A stretch of 64,000 nt of DNA from Leishmania mexicana MHOM/GT/2001/U1103 (taxonomy: Eukaryota; Euglenozoa; Kinetoplastea; Trypanosomatida; Trypanosomatidae), in assembly GCF_000234665.1 (NCBI RefSeq), contig NC_018325.1, positions 496,512-560,511 on the forward strand, read 5' to 3'. Both the position numbers and the translations under genes were made by a program. The notes below the pieces were generated by a model. That model searched no databases and had not been told where the DNA came from. It saw only the letters and a program-made list of their open reading frames with translations. How positions within the stretch are numbered: position 1 is the first letter of the stretch; the number at the start of each line of letters is the position of its first letter. Positions 50,531 through 59,790 of this stretch are shown in pieces.

Positions 50531-51570
50531 TCGCCTCCACTGTGTACACACACGCGCGCACCGCTGCGTCAGGACACCGAATGTCCGCCTTCTCTGAAGC
50601 AGGGCACAACGACCACGATAGCAAGAAGGACAAACCAAGCAGAGCGAGCGATCCCCCCTCCCTATGCGCTCCTGCGCACGCAACGTATACACGCTAGCAG
50701 ACGAAAAAAAAATGCCGGTGAAGATGAGAAGGGGAGGGGAAGGGGGTCTAGAAGACTGTGCAGCAGAGACGGCCGCAGAGAGGAGGGGCAACAAAGGCGG
50801 GGTGGTGGGGTGGGGGGCGGCCTGTTGAAGATGGAGGAGAATCGGAGTCGACGCAGTATGCCGTGTGCCCCTCCCCCTTCGTGGCCCAAAAAAAAAAAAT
50901 CAGCAAGTTGGAGAGGAAGTGGGTGTGCGTACGTCTGTATGCGTGTGAGTGGGAGAGGGATTTTGAGGAGCTTTTCTGCGAGGGGGCTCACGCGAAAGCC
51001 ACCAAGAGCCAATCAAGATGTGGTGCACACTATATATATATATGTATGTAAGCGTGTGTACGCTTACTTCCTTCGCCAACGTTTGGAGGGGGAGGGGGTG
51101 GGTGGGTGGGAGAGCGAGTGTGTGTGTGTGGGGGGAGCGAATGAGCTGCATCGAGACAATCCAGTGCGTCCGCATCTTCGCTTCAACCGATCTGACTGCT
51201 GGGGCGTGTGTGTGGGCGTGGCATCGTGCCGCATGCACACCGGGAGGGCCATACCGGCAGGCGGCATACCAACACGCCTTTCATACTGGTGCATACATAA
51301 GCACATAGGCTGTGGTTGTGCACCGATGCCGCTGCCAGCGCTGGTGCTCCCCCCTTCCCCCGTGTGGGCGGGGGGGGGGGAGGGGGCTTTCTCTTTCCTC
51401 GACGCTTTTCTGTGTCATGCAGTTGTTCTCCCTGTGCGGGTATCCGCCTGGGCATCTGTGGGAGCCTCCACTGGTGCTCTGTCCAACACATCACCGTGAT
51501 GGACTTAAGAAGAACGACGATATTACTTTCCTTCGCCTCACCGACAGCAATCCGTTGCTCTGCCATATAA

Positions 51571-52022
51571 CGTGCGGCCCAACGCCCCACGCTACCACCC
51601 ACAGCCCTGTCACACACAAGGCCCCACCTCGCGCGGTGCCATGGCAGCCGGCGGCACACGCCACCCCAGGAAGGCACCGACGCAGTCCCCTGAGAGCACG
51701 GCCCCTGCCTCGCCCTCTGCTCCCTCCCTCCCTCCATCCGCCCGCTGCGCAGGTGGCGTCGACGCAGCTCCATGCAGGACCTGACCGCCAACATCCGTAG
51801 CGCTGAATAGCTCTGACCTCCCCGCGTTGCGGGCGCCGGGGCCTGCCACCACCAGGAGTGGCCCGGCATTGGGGAGGTTTAGGCAGGGGCTGCTGGGCTG
51901 CCTCCCTCACACACGCAGACACTCGGGAGGGGAGGGGAGGGGGGGGCGTTGGTACTGGGCCATGCCATACCACGCACTGAGGTGCGACACCACGTCATCC
52001 GGTACCGGACATTCGACGGGAA
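51571..52022 (+). mobile_element. SIDER-like dispersed repeat, subtype A, full copy
   Basis: This matches the 46.0- and 55.8-kb copies from CGTGCGGCCCAACGCC to ATACCACGCACTG. It lacks the terminal GT repeat, and continues into CACGTCATCCGG...TTCGACGGGA, a tail that resembles the end of the 18.8-kb copy. It lies about 1 kb after the stop of the smaller two-TM gene. Confidence 0.65.
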
Positions 52023-53032
52023 TAACGAGAAGTGAAGACAGAGGTCAGCCAGGGAAGGTGACAACGGGCATAGAAGGGGAGCACAAGGACCAGCGATGGT
52101 GCCTGTGTCAATGCGAAGGGGAGAGGCGGAGAGTGTCGGATAGAAAGGGGTGCGCTACTTGGTCGGTGCTGCGCCATGCACGTGCAAGGCATCTCCCTCT
52201 GCACCCTCGTTTTCCGGCAGCCACGTGCATGACACTCTTCACCAAAGGAAATACCGGCACGTAGGGGAAGAAGGGAGAAGAGGCGTGCTTGTGCCGTGTG
52301 TGGTTCGGATCCTTTGCTCACGAGTTCACAAAGTCACACGCACGCGCTGCGCTGCATCATGGCGTCATGAATTTCTCGTGCCGGCCGGTTCCACCGGACT
52401 GCTCGTTTTACTTCTCTGCTCGCTAGCCCTCGCCTGTGTGCTGTGCCACCACCCAACATACCTCTCGCTCCCTTCCAGGCACCACGAAGGCACCTCGTGC
52501 TCCGGTTCGTGGGACAAGCGGGACAGGGAAGGATTGGGGCCTCGATGGCACCGATACATGCACACAACAAAGGAAAACGTACAATTTTTGGCTGCCAGGG
52601 CGGCGGGTGAGCACCTACAGGCATGCGGCTGCGCGGCACAGGCACACGGACGACCATGACCACATCCGGGAAAACAACGATAGCGGTGCAGCGCTCCCCC
52701 CACCACCGAAAAGGGAAGGCCACATAGACCAGCAACACACCATGACGAGGACCACCGCCAATCCTGCAAGAGAGAAAGAATACCAATGTGCGCGAGCATA
52801 GGGGTTCCAGTCACCAAAGGAAAAATAGAAAACCGCACCTCAGACAGCGGCGCTCGTGAGGCTATCGCCGCTTTTCGCCACATTTGCTGCAGCGACGCTC
52901 AACGTGACACATGACGCCACCACCGCCGTAGTGGCCGTTGTTGGTGCTGCTGCCGCTGCTGCTTCCGTTATGCTCACCCCCCCCATGCGCATGCACCACC
53001 GTCTCGCCGTTCTCCAGATCGGCAGGAGACAT

Positions 53033-54094
53033 TTACGTGTCAGCCGGCTCGTGCGTCCGCTCCAGCACGTTGCCTCGAAAGGCTTGTGGCAAGCCTGCGT
53101 CGGTATTATACCGGTCCCAAGAGGTGTTCTCGTCTCCGCGGAAAAGGCCGAATTTCGAGCCGAGAAAGCTCGCCGCGCTACCGCCGGCGCCGCTGCTGCT
53201 GCTCGCCGGCACGACGGAGCCCCGCAGGTGACCGGGGTGGGGACCCTCAGCCGGCACCAGTGGTGAAACATTGTCCCAGGGCCGCGGGGCGGTCTTGCCA
53301 TCGCTGAGCATGGACAGCGGTTGGCGGCTGGAGAGGTAGAAGCCACTCCCTTGCTTTGCCTCCGCGGCGACGTCTGTCACTTGCCCCAGCAGCGCTACGG
53401 AGGTAGGCGACACGAAGACGCCGACCGTTTTCACCACCGCCTTCGTAAAATTCGCCTCAGCCACGTTTGCCTTTGTGAGAAAGTGCTGCTCCACCTGGTC
53501 GCGCAGGTCCCCGATCTCCGCAAAGACGGCCGAATTCACCCACATATCCTTGCGCACGCTCTTGGGCCGCACGTGCCGACGCCGCTCCCAGTTTACGGTG
53601 CTTGCGAGCCTCTGGGCTTGGTTGCTGCCTTGATCGAAGTGGACGCTTCGCGCCAACATCCTTGAGCGGTTCAAGGGGGAGACGCTTCTACCGGCTATAA
53701 CAAAGCTCGAGGCAGACACGCTGCAGCCGACGATGCTGCGGTTGCCCACGGCGAGCACGCCGTTCTTCTGCAGCTGCTGTCGCCTCGCCTCCAAGGTCAA
53801 CCGTAGCGTCAGCAGGTTCAGCTCGACACGGTAGTGGACAAAACGCACCGGGCGGTAGTAGGCAAAGTACAGGAAGAGAGCGTTCACCGTGGTGCACAAC
53901 GGGATGATTAACAGCAGATACAGCCTCTGCTTCACGCCCGGAGTCACGCTTTCATCTAGGATGACCTCGCCAGTGCTTGGCAACCGATTCGACTCTCCGG
54001 CGTTATAGTCAGGGTTGTAGATGTAGAGCGGTGGCACCACGACGAGCATGAGGAGGATCGCGGAGAGCACCGCATTGATGATAATGAAGATCAT
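53033..54094 (-). CDS. Two-TM protein, smaller paralogue; 5' end possibly incomplete
   Basis: The product is 353 residues from the only in-frame ATG (54094). TM1 spans about 2-21, ending LVVVPPLYI; a 30-residue loop follows; TM2 spans about 57-80 (LYLLLIIPLCTTVNALFLYF). A helix ending LEARRQQLQ comes next, as in the 1049-residue neighbour. The C-terminal two thirds is Ser/Arg/Gly-rich with short structured stretches. Codons upstream of the ATG, back to a TGA at 54163-54161, read RRSVTPAKLTWTTALRANSLGD. Its ALRAN segment and its distance from TM1 resemble ALRSN in the paralogue (37-41). The true N-terminus may therefore have been lost by a frameshift or sequence error. No family is known. Confidence 0.75.
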   Translation of the reverse strand: MIFIIINAVLSAILLMLVVVPPLYIYNPDYNAGESNRLPSTGEVILDESVTPGVKQRLYLLLIIPLCTTVNALFLYFAYYRPVRFVHYRVELNLLTLRLTLEARRQQLQKNGVLAVGNRSIVGCSVSASSFVIAGRSVSPLNRSRMLARSVHFDQGSNQAQRLASTVNWERRRHVRPKSVRKDMWVNSAVFAEIGDLRDQVEQHFLTKANVAEANFTKAVVKTVGVFVSPTSVALLGQVTDVAAEAKQGSGFYLSSRQPLSMLSDGKTAPRPWDNVSPLVPAEGPHPGHLRGSVVPASSSSGAGGSAASFLGSKFGLFRGDENTSWDRYNTDAGLPQAFRGNVLERTHEPADT

Positions 54095-54522
54095 GTCGCC
54101 CAGCGAGTTCGCTCTTAGCGCTGTCGTCCACGTAAGCTTTGCCGGCGTGACAGAGCGGCGTCACAGGCACACGCTTGAGCACCGACAAAGGCGGAGGCGG
54201 ACCCAACGATGTAGAAGAACGACAAGAACAAGAACAGCAGAGGAGGGCGAGATGGGCAGGCGAAAAGATGGTCCGGCGATCAAGCAAAGAGGTGCACTCG
54301 GCAGAGCCAACGTAAACACGAGTATGCCAAGCACGAGGGGGAGAGGACGAAAGGCAAACGAAGAAGTGGCGAAGCGGGGCTGAAACTGACAGGCCACGAG
54401 GGCGGGAGGGGGAGAACGGGCGGTGGGGCTTCGGCGCAGCTGCCCTATCACACGCGCAACAACCAACAACGGCAAACGGCGGCTTTTGAGGCTGCCTACA
54501 GGCTCGCTCGCCAGCTCTGTGC

Positions 54523-54524
<2 letters not shown>

Positions 54525-54553
<29 letters not shown>
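54525..54553. repeat. (GT)n microsatellite
   Basis: Twelve or more GT units lie about 440 bp upstream of the smaller two-TM gene. Confidence 0.9.
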
Positions 54554-55806
54554 GCTCGTTGTGTCTTTGCTTGCTGAGTTTGAGGATGCAATCATGCCTT
54601 CAAACCAGAAGGGAGCAGCAGCCGAGGCGTTTGAGGAGAGGGAGTGGCGGAGGCGAACAACTCTGCGATAAGGCTGACGGGCGCGTCTGCGTGTGCGTCC
54701 TTGAAAAGCAAAGGCCCCAAGATGCGAGGAGTGTGCTAGGACAATGGTGTCGGGGGTGGGGGCCGCGCTCACGTTGGGGAGGGGGGGGGGCAAAGCCAGA
54801 GACCGGATGGCGTGTACACAAGCACACGTACGCACATGTAAAGAGAGACACGCGAGACGTGATTTGAATACAAAGAGTGGCGTAGGGAACGCTAACGAGT
54901 GGGTGGAGAGGGGGCAACAGCGCAGACACGGAGGCTGTGCCGGAGGGAGGGGTAGGCCGCAGCGCTCCGGTGTCGAGGACGCACACGCAACAAGCGAGAA
55001 GCGCGGGAGAGCGGGCAACAGAGAGGTAGGAGAAGTGGCAGACCCACGCCGCAACGGAGAACGGAATAGAGGCGAGGCCGAGGGCAGTGCAGCCGCGTGC
55101 TAGATGAACTTGTGACTTGAACACCGGTCTCGTGAAATTTTGTGCTTGCTCTCCGTTGTCCGTGGCGCTCACAGGCAGAACGACCAGGAGGCAAATCCGC
55201 ACGCACGGAGACACATGCAGAAACCTAAGAGGACCGCAGGGAAGGACCCCCCTGGAGAAGGAGAACACAGCGCGACAACGTCAACGGACCTGTAGCAACG
55301 GCAGCTGAAAACAGTCACGGAGTACGCAGCGAGACTGACAAGCACACATGCATATGCGCTGGTCGAATGAGGGGCAGAGGAGAGCCGCGCTTGCTGAGGA
55401 GAACGACTAGACGTACCGAGTGCGAAGAGAAGTGGGGGATGGGAAGGTGGCGGGTGCCAGGTGAGTCTCCTCACGAGCTATGACCAGAGTGTGTGGAGAG
55501 TGGATGGACACGAGTACGGATGTAGCGCTGCACATGGTTGTATGTGTTCGAATTCGCGTCGCGCTAGACTTTTTTCCTGAAGGCTAGAGCTGCACCATGT
55601 GTGCACCGCTTTGACCAAACACAAGCGCACATGTGTGTGTGTGTATGTGTGCGGGTATCGGAGGGGCGTTGAGCATATTCAGAGGCGACAGGAGAGAGAG
55701 ACAGGACGGGACAGACGGAGAGTTCGTAGGCGCACGAGCATGGCGGGATGCATGAGAAGGGTAGACAGACGCCTTACCGGCGAGAGTTAGAGAGAGAGTT
55801 GCGTTT

Positions 55807-56300
55807 TTGTTTCGTACACGTGCGGCCCAACGCCCCACGCTACCACCCACAGCCCTGTCACACACAAGGCCCCACCTCGCGCGGTGCCATGGCAGCCGGC
55901 GGCACACGCCACCCCAGGAAGGCGCCGACGCAGTCCCCTGAGAGCACGGTCCCTGCCTCGCCCTCTGCTCCCTCCCTCCCTCCATCCGCCCGCTGCGCAG
56001 GTGGCGTCGACGCAGCTCCATGCAGGACCTGACCGCCAACATCCGTAGCGCTGAATAGCTCTGACCTCCCCGCGTTGCGGGCGCCGGGGCCTGCCACCAC
56101 CAGGAGTGGCCCGGCATTGGGGAGGTTTAGGCAGGGGCTGCTGGGCTGCCTCCCTCACACACGCAGACACTCGGGAGGGGAGGGGAGGGGGGGGGGGCGT
56201 TGGTACTGGGCCATGTCATACCACGCACTGGGCCGTGTGTGCGTGTGTACCACCACGCGTCATCAGAAGGTAGCCCAAACAGGGGAACAGTGAGAGAGGA
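55807..56300 (+). mobile_element. SIDER-like dispersed repeat, subtype A, full copy with tail
   Basis: The body runs from TTGTTTCGTACACGTGCGGC to the GT repeat at about 56246 and is nearly identical to the 46.0- and 51.6-kb copies. A tail (56248-56299) follows; its 31-nt core at 56260-56290 recurs in exact inverted form at 59676-59706. It lies about 670 nt past the DHHC stop. Confidence 0.65.
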
Positions 56301-56967
56301 ACACTGGTGTCTGTGTTTGTATCGGAGCGCGTTGCAGCAAAGCAGCAGGTGCGCAACCACATGAAGGGGAAGGGAGAGAGACCTTCATGAGGACGCCGCA
56401 TCATGTGTAGTGGCGGCGGCAGCTCAGCGAAAACCTCTCCCCTCGGCGGCCAAAGTGCGCCTCTGCAGACAGAATCGCGGCCTTGTATAGGGACAAGGCG
56501 CAATTCTTTCCTGTGGCTTCCTGCCTCAGCATCCACATTGATTCACTGTGGAGCTTCGGCTCTCCAACAGCAGCGCGCGTACTGGTGTGTGCACGCTCAC
56601 ATGCCTGCGCACACTTCAAGACTGTACGTCTCGGTCACCTTTTCGTCTGTGCGCTGCACCTGACCCCGCACGGAGGCGGTCAGGGGTGCAACGAGGAAGC
56701 AAGCCAGCAAAGGGCAGGAAAGTGAGGGAGCAATAGGAGAGGCCAGAGGACCAAAGCGGTTACGTGCGACAGCAAGGTAGATGGACTCACTGGCAACCTA
56801 CCCCTGCCACCGCGCTCGCCAGCATCAGAGGCGCACGAGGGGGTTTGCTGTGGCGGGTCAATGACGGAGAGGGAAGGGAAACCAAATAGACGGGTGCCAC
56901 TGCGGTACTCTCCGCTCCCCCCTTCTACGCCCCGCCTTACATCTATAACACTACGACCCTGCTTGGC

Positions 56968-58755
56968 CTACTCCGCCAGTAGCGGGTGCAGCTCACCGGA
57001 CGCAAGCAAGTCAAATGTGGGGTAGTGCACTCCATCCCCGTAGATTGGCCGGAACGTTGGAAAGCCGGTGAGCCACACGACGATTCCCACGCGTTGCGCC
57101 AAACGCCTGGCGGCAGCCGTCCAGCGCCATCCACGGTTGTCTGCACAGCCGCCGGGGCGGGTCGCTATGGCTCTCCTATCCGTCTCCGCCTCCGCCCTCA
57201 GCACCATCTTCACCAGCGGGTCACGCGCGGTGGAGAAGAGGTCGATGAAGTTCAGCCACTTCCCCAAGTCGTACGGGCTGCGGTACGTAAAGTTGGTGGA
57301 CTGGTAGACGTGCGTGCGCTTCTCATGCACGTAAATGCTCTCGATCGCCGTCGTGTTCTCCAACACCAGGCGCCTGTTGACGTACAGGAAGAGCGACATG
57401 CAGAGACAGACGATGACCGCCACGCCCAGTGTCAGCCTTGCTAAATACGATGTAAGCAGTACACCGGCAGGGCCGTAGGGCATGTGCAGGGCACGCAGTT
57501 TCGCCTCCACAGCGGCCTTGTTTGGCGACGTCTTCCACTGCGCGCGCAGTCGCCGAAGCTTGCGGGCGTTGCTGTTTTCACGTATGTAGCCGTAGCCCAG
57601 GAAGCCGGTGGCCAGCAAGGTGCCCACCCACAGCCACCACACAAACAGTAGGAAGTAGCGCTGGTTCTCCGCGTCGACACAGTTGTTGATCCACGGGCAA
57701 TGGTGGTCCATCTTCGTGACACACTCGTTGCATATCGCGCAGTGGTGCTCGCGCGGCGCCTTCAGGCGGCGGCAGTGATGACAGTAGCGCCGCGGCACGT
57801 CCAGCACGCGAGCGACTCGCAGCCGCGGCGGGTAGCGCTCAGCGGTTCCAGCAATCGCTTCGAGTTCGAGAAGTGTGTCCAGCGATGCCACTGTCTTTGG
57901 CCGATTCGGCAGGTGGCACCAGTGGCACCCTAGCACATGGAACACAGCACTAGCACTCCGGGTAAGACGGGTGAGACAAGCGAGTAGCGAGCGCATGCTA
58001 CCTCTCCTACAGGCAACGCCAGCTTTTTGCTGGTGTAGCGGCACCGTGGCAGCGGCGTCTCCGTCCACGCTCTCGTCGCCCCTAAAGACTCGCACAACGC
58101 GAATGCCGGGAAAGTTGGTCGTCGGGAGCAGCGGTTGCAACGGTGTCGCCATTCCCGTAACCGCCGGCACAGGCACTCGAGGCGACGGGGAGTCGTCGAG
58201 CGTAGTGTCGAAGGGGCCTCGCGGTGCCTCCGTGCAGGGGCGCGGAGAGGAAGACGCGTGCTGCGATAACGGGACACCAGCGACAACGGAGCTCATCTGC
58301 GTGCTGCCATACACCCACGGGCTACCATCGCCTTCTTGCGCGCCGTCATCGCCACTGTCCTCTGAGGAGTCGGAGCCGTCGTGGTGAGCCCCGGCCGTAT
58401 TGGTGGCGTACGGGCCCCGATACGTGTAAGCTGGCGGTGCTCGGCCGATGTGCCTCGAGAATGCTGTCGAGCAGAAATAGTTGACATAGATGTTGAAGGA
58501 GACAAGCACAAGGAGGCACTGTAGAAGCACATAGGGGAGGGTGCCTGGCGTGGTGAGCACCGGCACCACGTTGCGCGCAAATGTCACCACAGTGAAGGTG
58601 ACGAGGCCCACGCCAAATGCAACGACGGCCCAGCCCACGACCCGCGTCGAGGAGTTGAAGGACGTGACGAACCAGCGCTGCTGAAGAGTGAGCCACATGG
58701 CGACGAGGTATTCGCGCCTCTGCAGTGCGTAGCGAAGGAGATCCCCATTGTCCAT
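56968..58755 (-). CDS. DHHC protein S-acyltransferase (palmitoyltransferase)
   Basis: The product is 595 residues. TM1 (about 39-61) and TM2 (73-94) precede a long low-complexity cytosolic loop (about 105-310). The Cys-rich domain follows: CHHCRRLKAPREHHCAICNE and then CVTKMDHHCPWINNCVD, with the catalytic motif D350-H-H-C353. TM3 (about 367-388) and TM4 (about 435-457) complete the four-TM fold. Later family signatures are also kept: ENTTAIESI (TTxE-like) and RSPYDLGKWLNFIDLF (the PYDLG...N element). The enzyme moves palmitate from CoA to its own Cys353, then to protein cysteines, on Golgi, endosomal or plasma membranes. All zinc and catalytic residues are present. The long loop between TM2 and the DHHC domain is unusual. 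The start is the ATG at 58755. Confidence 0.95.
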   Translation of the reverse strand: MDNGDLLRYALQRREYLVAMWLTLQQRWFVTSFNSSTRVVGWAVVAFGVGLVTFTVVTFARNVVPVLTTPGTLPYVLLQCLLVLVSFNIYVNYFCSTAFSRHIGRAPPAYTYRGPYATNTAGAHHDGSDSSEDSGDDGAQEGDGSPWVYGSTQMSSVVAGVPLSQHASSSPRPCTEAPRGPFDTTLDDSPSPRVPVPAVTGMATPLQPLLPTTNFPGIRVVRVFRGDESVDGDAAATVPLHQQKAGVACRRGSMRSLLACLTRLTRSASAVFHVLGCHWCHLPNRPKTVASLDTLLELEAIAGTAERYPPRLRVARVLDVPRRYCHHCRRLKAPREHHCAICNECVTKMDHHCPWINNCVDAENQRYFLLFVWWLWVGTLLATGFLGYGYIRENSNARKLRRLRAQWKTSPNKAAVEAKLRALHMPYGPAGVLLTSYLARLTLGVAVIVCLCMSLFLYVNRRLVLENTTAIESIYVHEKRTHVYQSTNFTYRSPYDLGKWLNFIDLFSTARDPLVKMVLRAEAETDRRAIATRPGGCADNRGWRWTAAARRLAQRVGIVVWLTGFPTFRPIYGDGVHYPTFDLLASGELHPLLAE

Positions 58756-59236
58756 CGCCGTCCTCGACTGCCGCTTGCGCAGACGCTCTACCGGTGGGAT
58801 CCGTAAGTTTTATAAAATCGTAGTACGTGTGTGTGTGTGTGTGCGGCTCGACACATGCATAGCGAGAGCAGGGTGGTTGAGCAACGCTGCTCAAGCGAAA
58901 CCCACAAAAGCCGACGGGGTGTGGGGTGGTGGGTGCGACGTGAAACACGTTGGGGAAAGCAGCGTCGATGCAACGGAGGAGGACGAAAAGGAAACAGAAT
59001 TTGCCTAAAGACGATGCATGCAAAGTGCGACGGAGAGAGCCGCCATGTCGACACCCTTCCCCCCCCCCCACACACAGACACGCGCGCGCCCACAACACCT
59101 TTTTCAACCTACACACGCATCCGTGCATGTCCGTGGTGGGAGAACGGAGGAGAGTGTTGTACGCCACTGCATTGCCATACGACTTATCCCCCCCTCCCCG
59201 TCCCCTGGATGCCCATCTCTTTGGTATTTCTTCAAG

Positions 59237-59620
59237 GGGCGTCCGTTTCCCTGACACATGACATCCGCTAAACTACACCGTATCCGACTCTGACGCAGTC
59301 CCCTGAGAGCACGGCCCCTGCCTCGCCCTCTGCTCCCTCCCTCCCTCCATCCGCCCGCTGCGCAGGTGGCGTCGACGCAGCTCCATGCAGGACCTGACCG
59401 CCAACATCCGTAGCGCTGAATAGCTCTGACCTCCCCGCGTTGCGGGCGCCGGGGCCTGCCACCACCAGGAGTGGCCCGGCATTGGGGAGGTTTAGGCAGG
59501 GGCTGCTGGGCTGCCTCCCTCACACACGCAGACACTCGGGAGGGGAGGGGAGGGGGGGGGCGGTGGTACTGGGCCCTGTCATACCACGCAGTGGGCCGTG
59601 TGTGTATGTGTGTGTGTATC
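59237..59620 (+). mobile_element. SIDER-like dispersed repeat, subtype A body with subtype B 5' end
   Basis: The first ~58 nt (GCGTCCGTTTCCCTG...CGTATCCGACTCTGAC) match only the start of the 63.4-kb subtype B copy. From ACGCAGTCCCCTGAGAGC onward the sequence is subtype A. It starts about 170 nt past the stop of the DUF971 gene. Confidence 0.65.
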
Positions 59621-59662
59621 CTCGCCGCACTCTCTTGCCATGTCTTGCGGATGCCTCAAGTA

Positions 59663-59722
59663 CCTCTCCGTCTCGCTGTTCCCCTGTTTGGGCTACCTTC
59701 TGATGACACGTGGTGGCACACA
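59663..59722 (-). repeat. Inverted tail fragment of SIDER-like repeat
   Basis: On the minus strand this matches 56248-56299, with an exact 31-nt core (59676-59706 against 56260-56290). It lies head-to-head just after the 59237-59620 copy, suggesting the remnant of a second, inverted element. Confidence 0.7.
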
Positions 59723-59790
59723 CACAGACAAACGTGCGCCGACGACGTGGGCAAGGCGGTCGGGTAGTCGATCAACGTGTGTGCAGTGAT

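Larger units (their letters stand above)
50035..53032. other. 3.0-kb spacer with SIDER-like copy, no gene seen
   Basis: This is the spacer between the two two-TM paralogues. It has (GT)n at 50497-50530, an (AT)n run at about 51032-51045, a full dispersed repeat at 51571-52022, and purine runs. The 438-codon plus-strand frame at 50183-51499 is antisense, with simple-sequence runs and no domain. Confidence 0.5.
54095..56967. other. 2.9-kb spacer with SIDER-like copy, no gene seen
   Basis: The lowest 70 bases may be part of the smaller two-TM gene. Above them lie (GT)n at 54525-54553 and a full dispersed repeat with its tail at 55807-56300. The remainder, up to the DHHC stop, would be 3' UTR of the DHHC gene. 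The 297-codon frame at 54161-55054 is Pro/Ser/Arg-rich with a His/Thr run and looks non-coding. Confidence 0.45.
58756..59790. other. Spacer with a mosaic SIDER-like copy, no gene seen
   Basis: The short 3' UTR of the DUF971 gene is largely filled by a dispersed repeat (59237-59620) and an inverted tail fragment (59663-59722). The lower part has (GT)n at 58829-58842 and a C run near 59060-59069. No gene is seen. Confidence 0.5.

Noticed and set aside
50183..51499. 438-codon plus-strand open frame
   Set aside because: The translation is dominated by simple-sequence runs (Cys/Val from GT repeats, poly-Lys, Gly/Glu runs), and it would be the only gene on the plus strand.
54161..55054. 297-codon frame directly upstream of the smaller two-TM gene and in its frame
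   Set aside because: Apart from the short open stretch after its stop codon, it is Pro/Ser/Arg simple sequence with a (HT)n run and looks like spacer, not an N-terminal domain cut off by the TGA.
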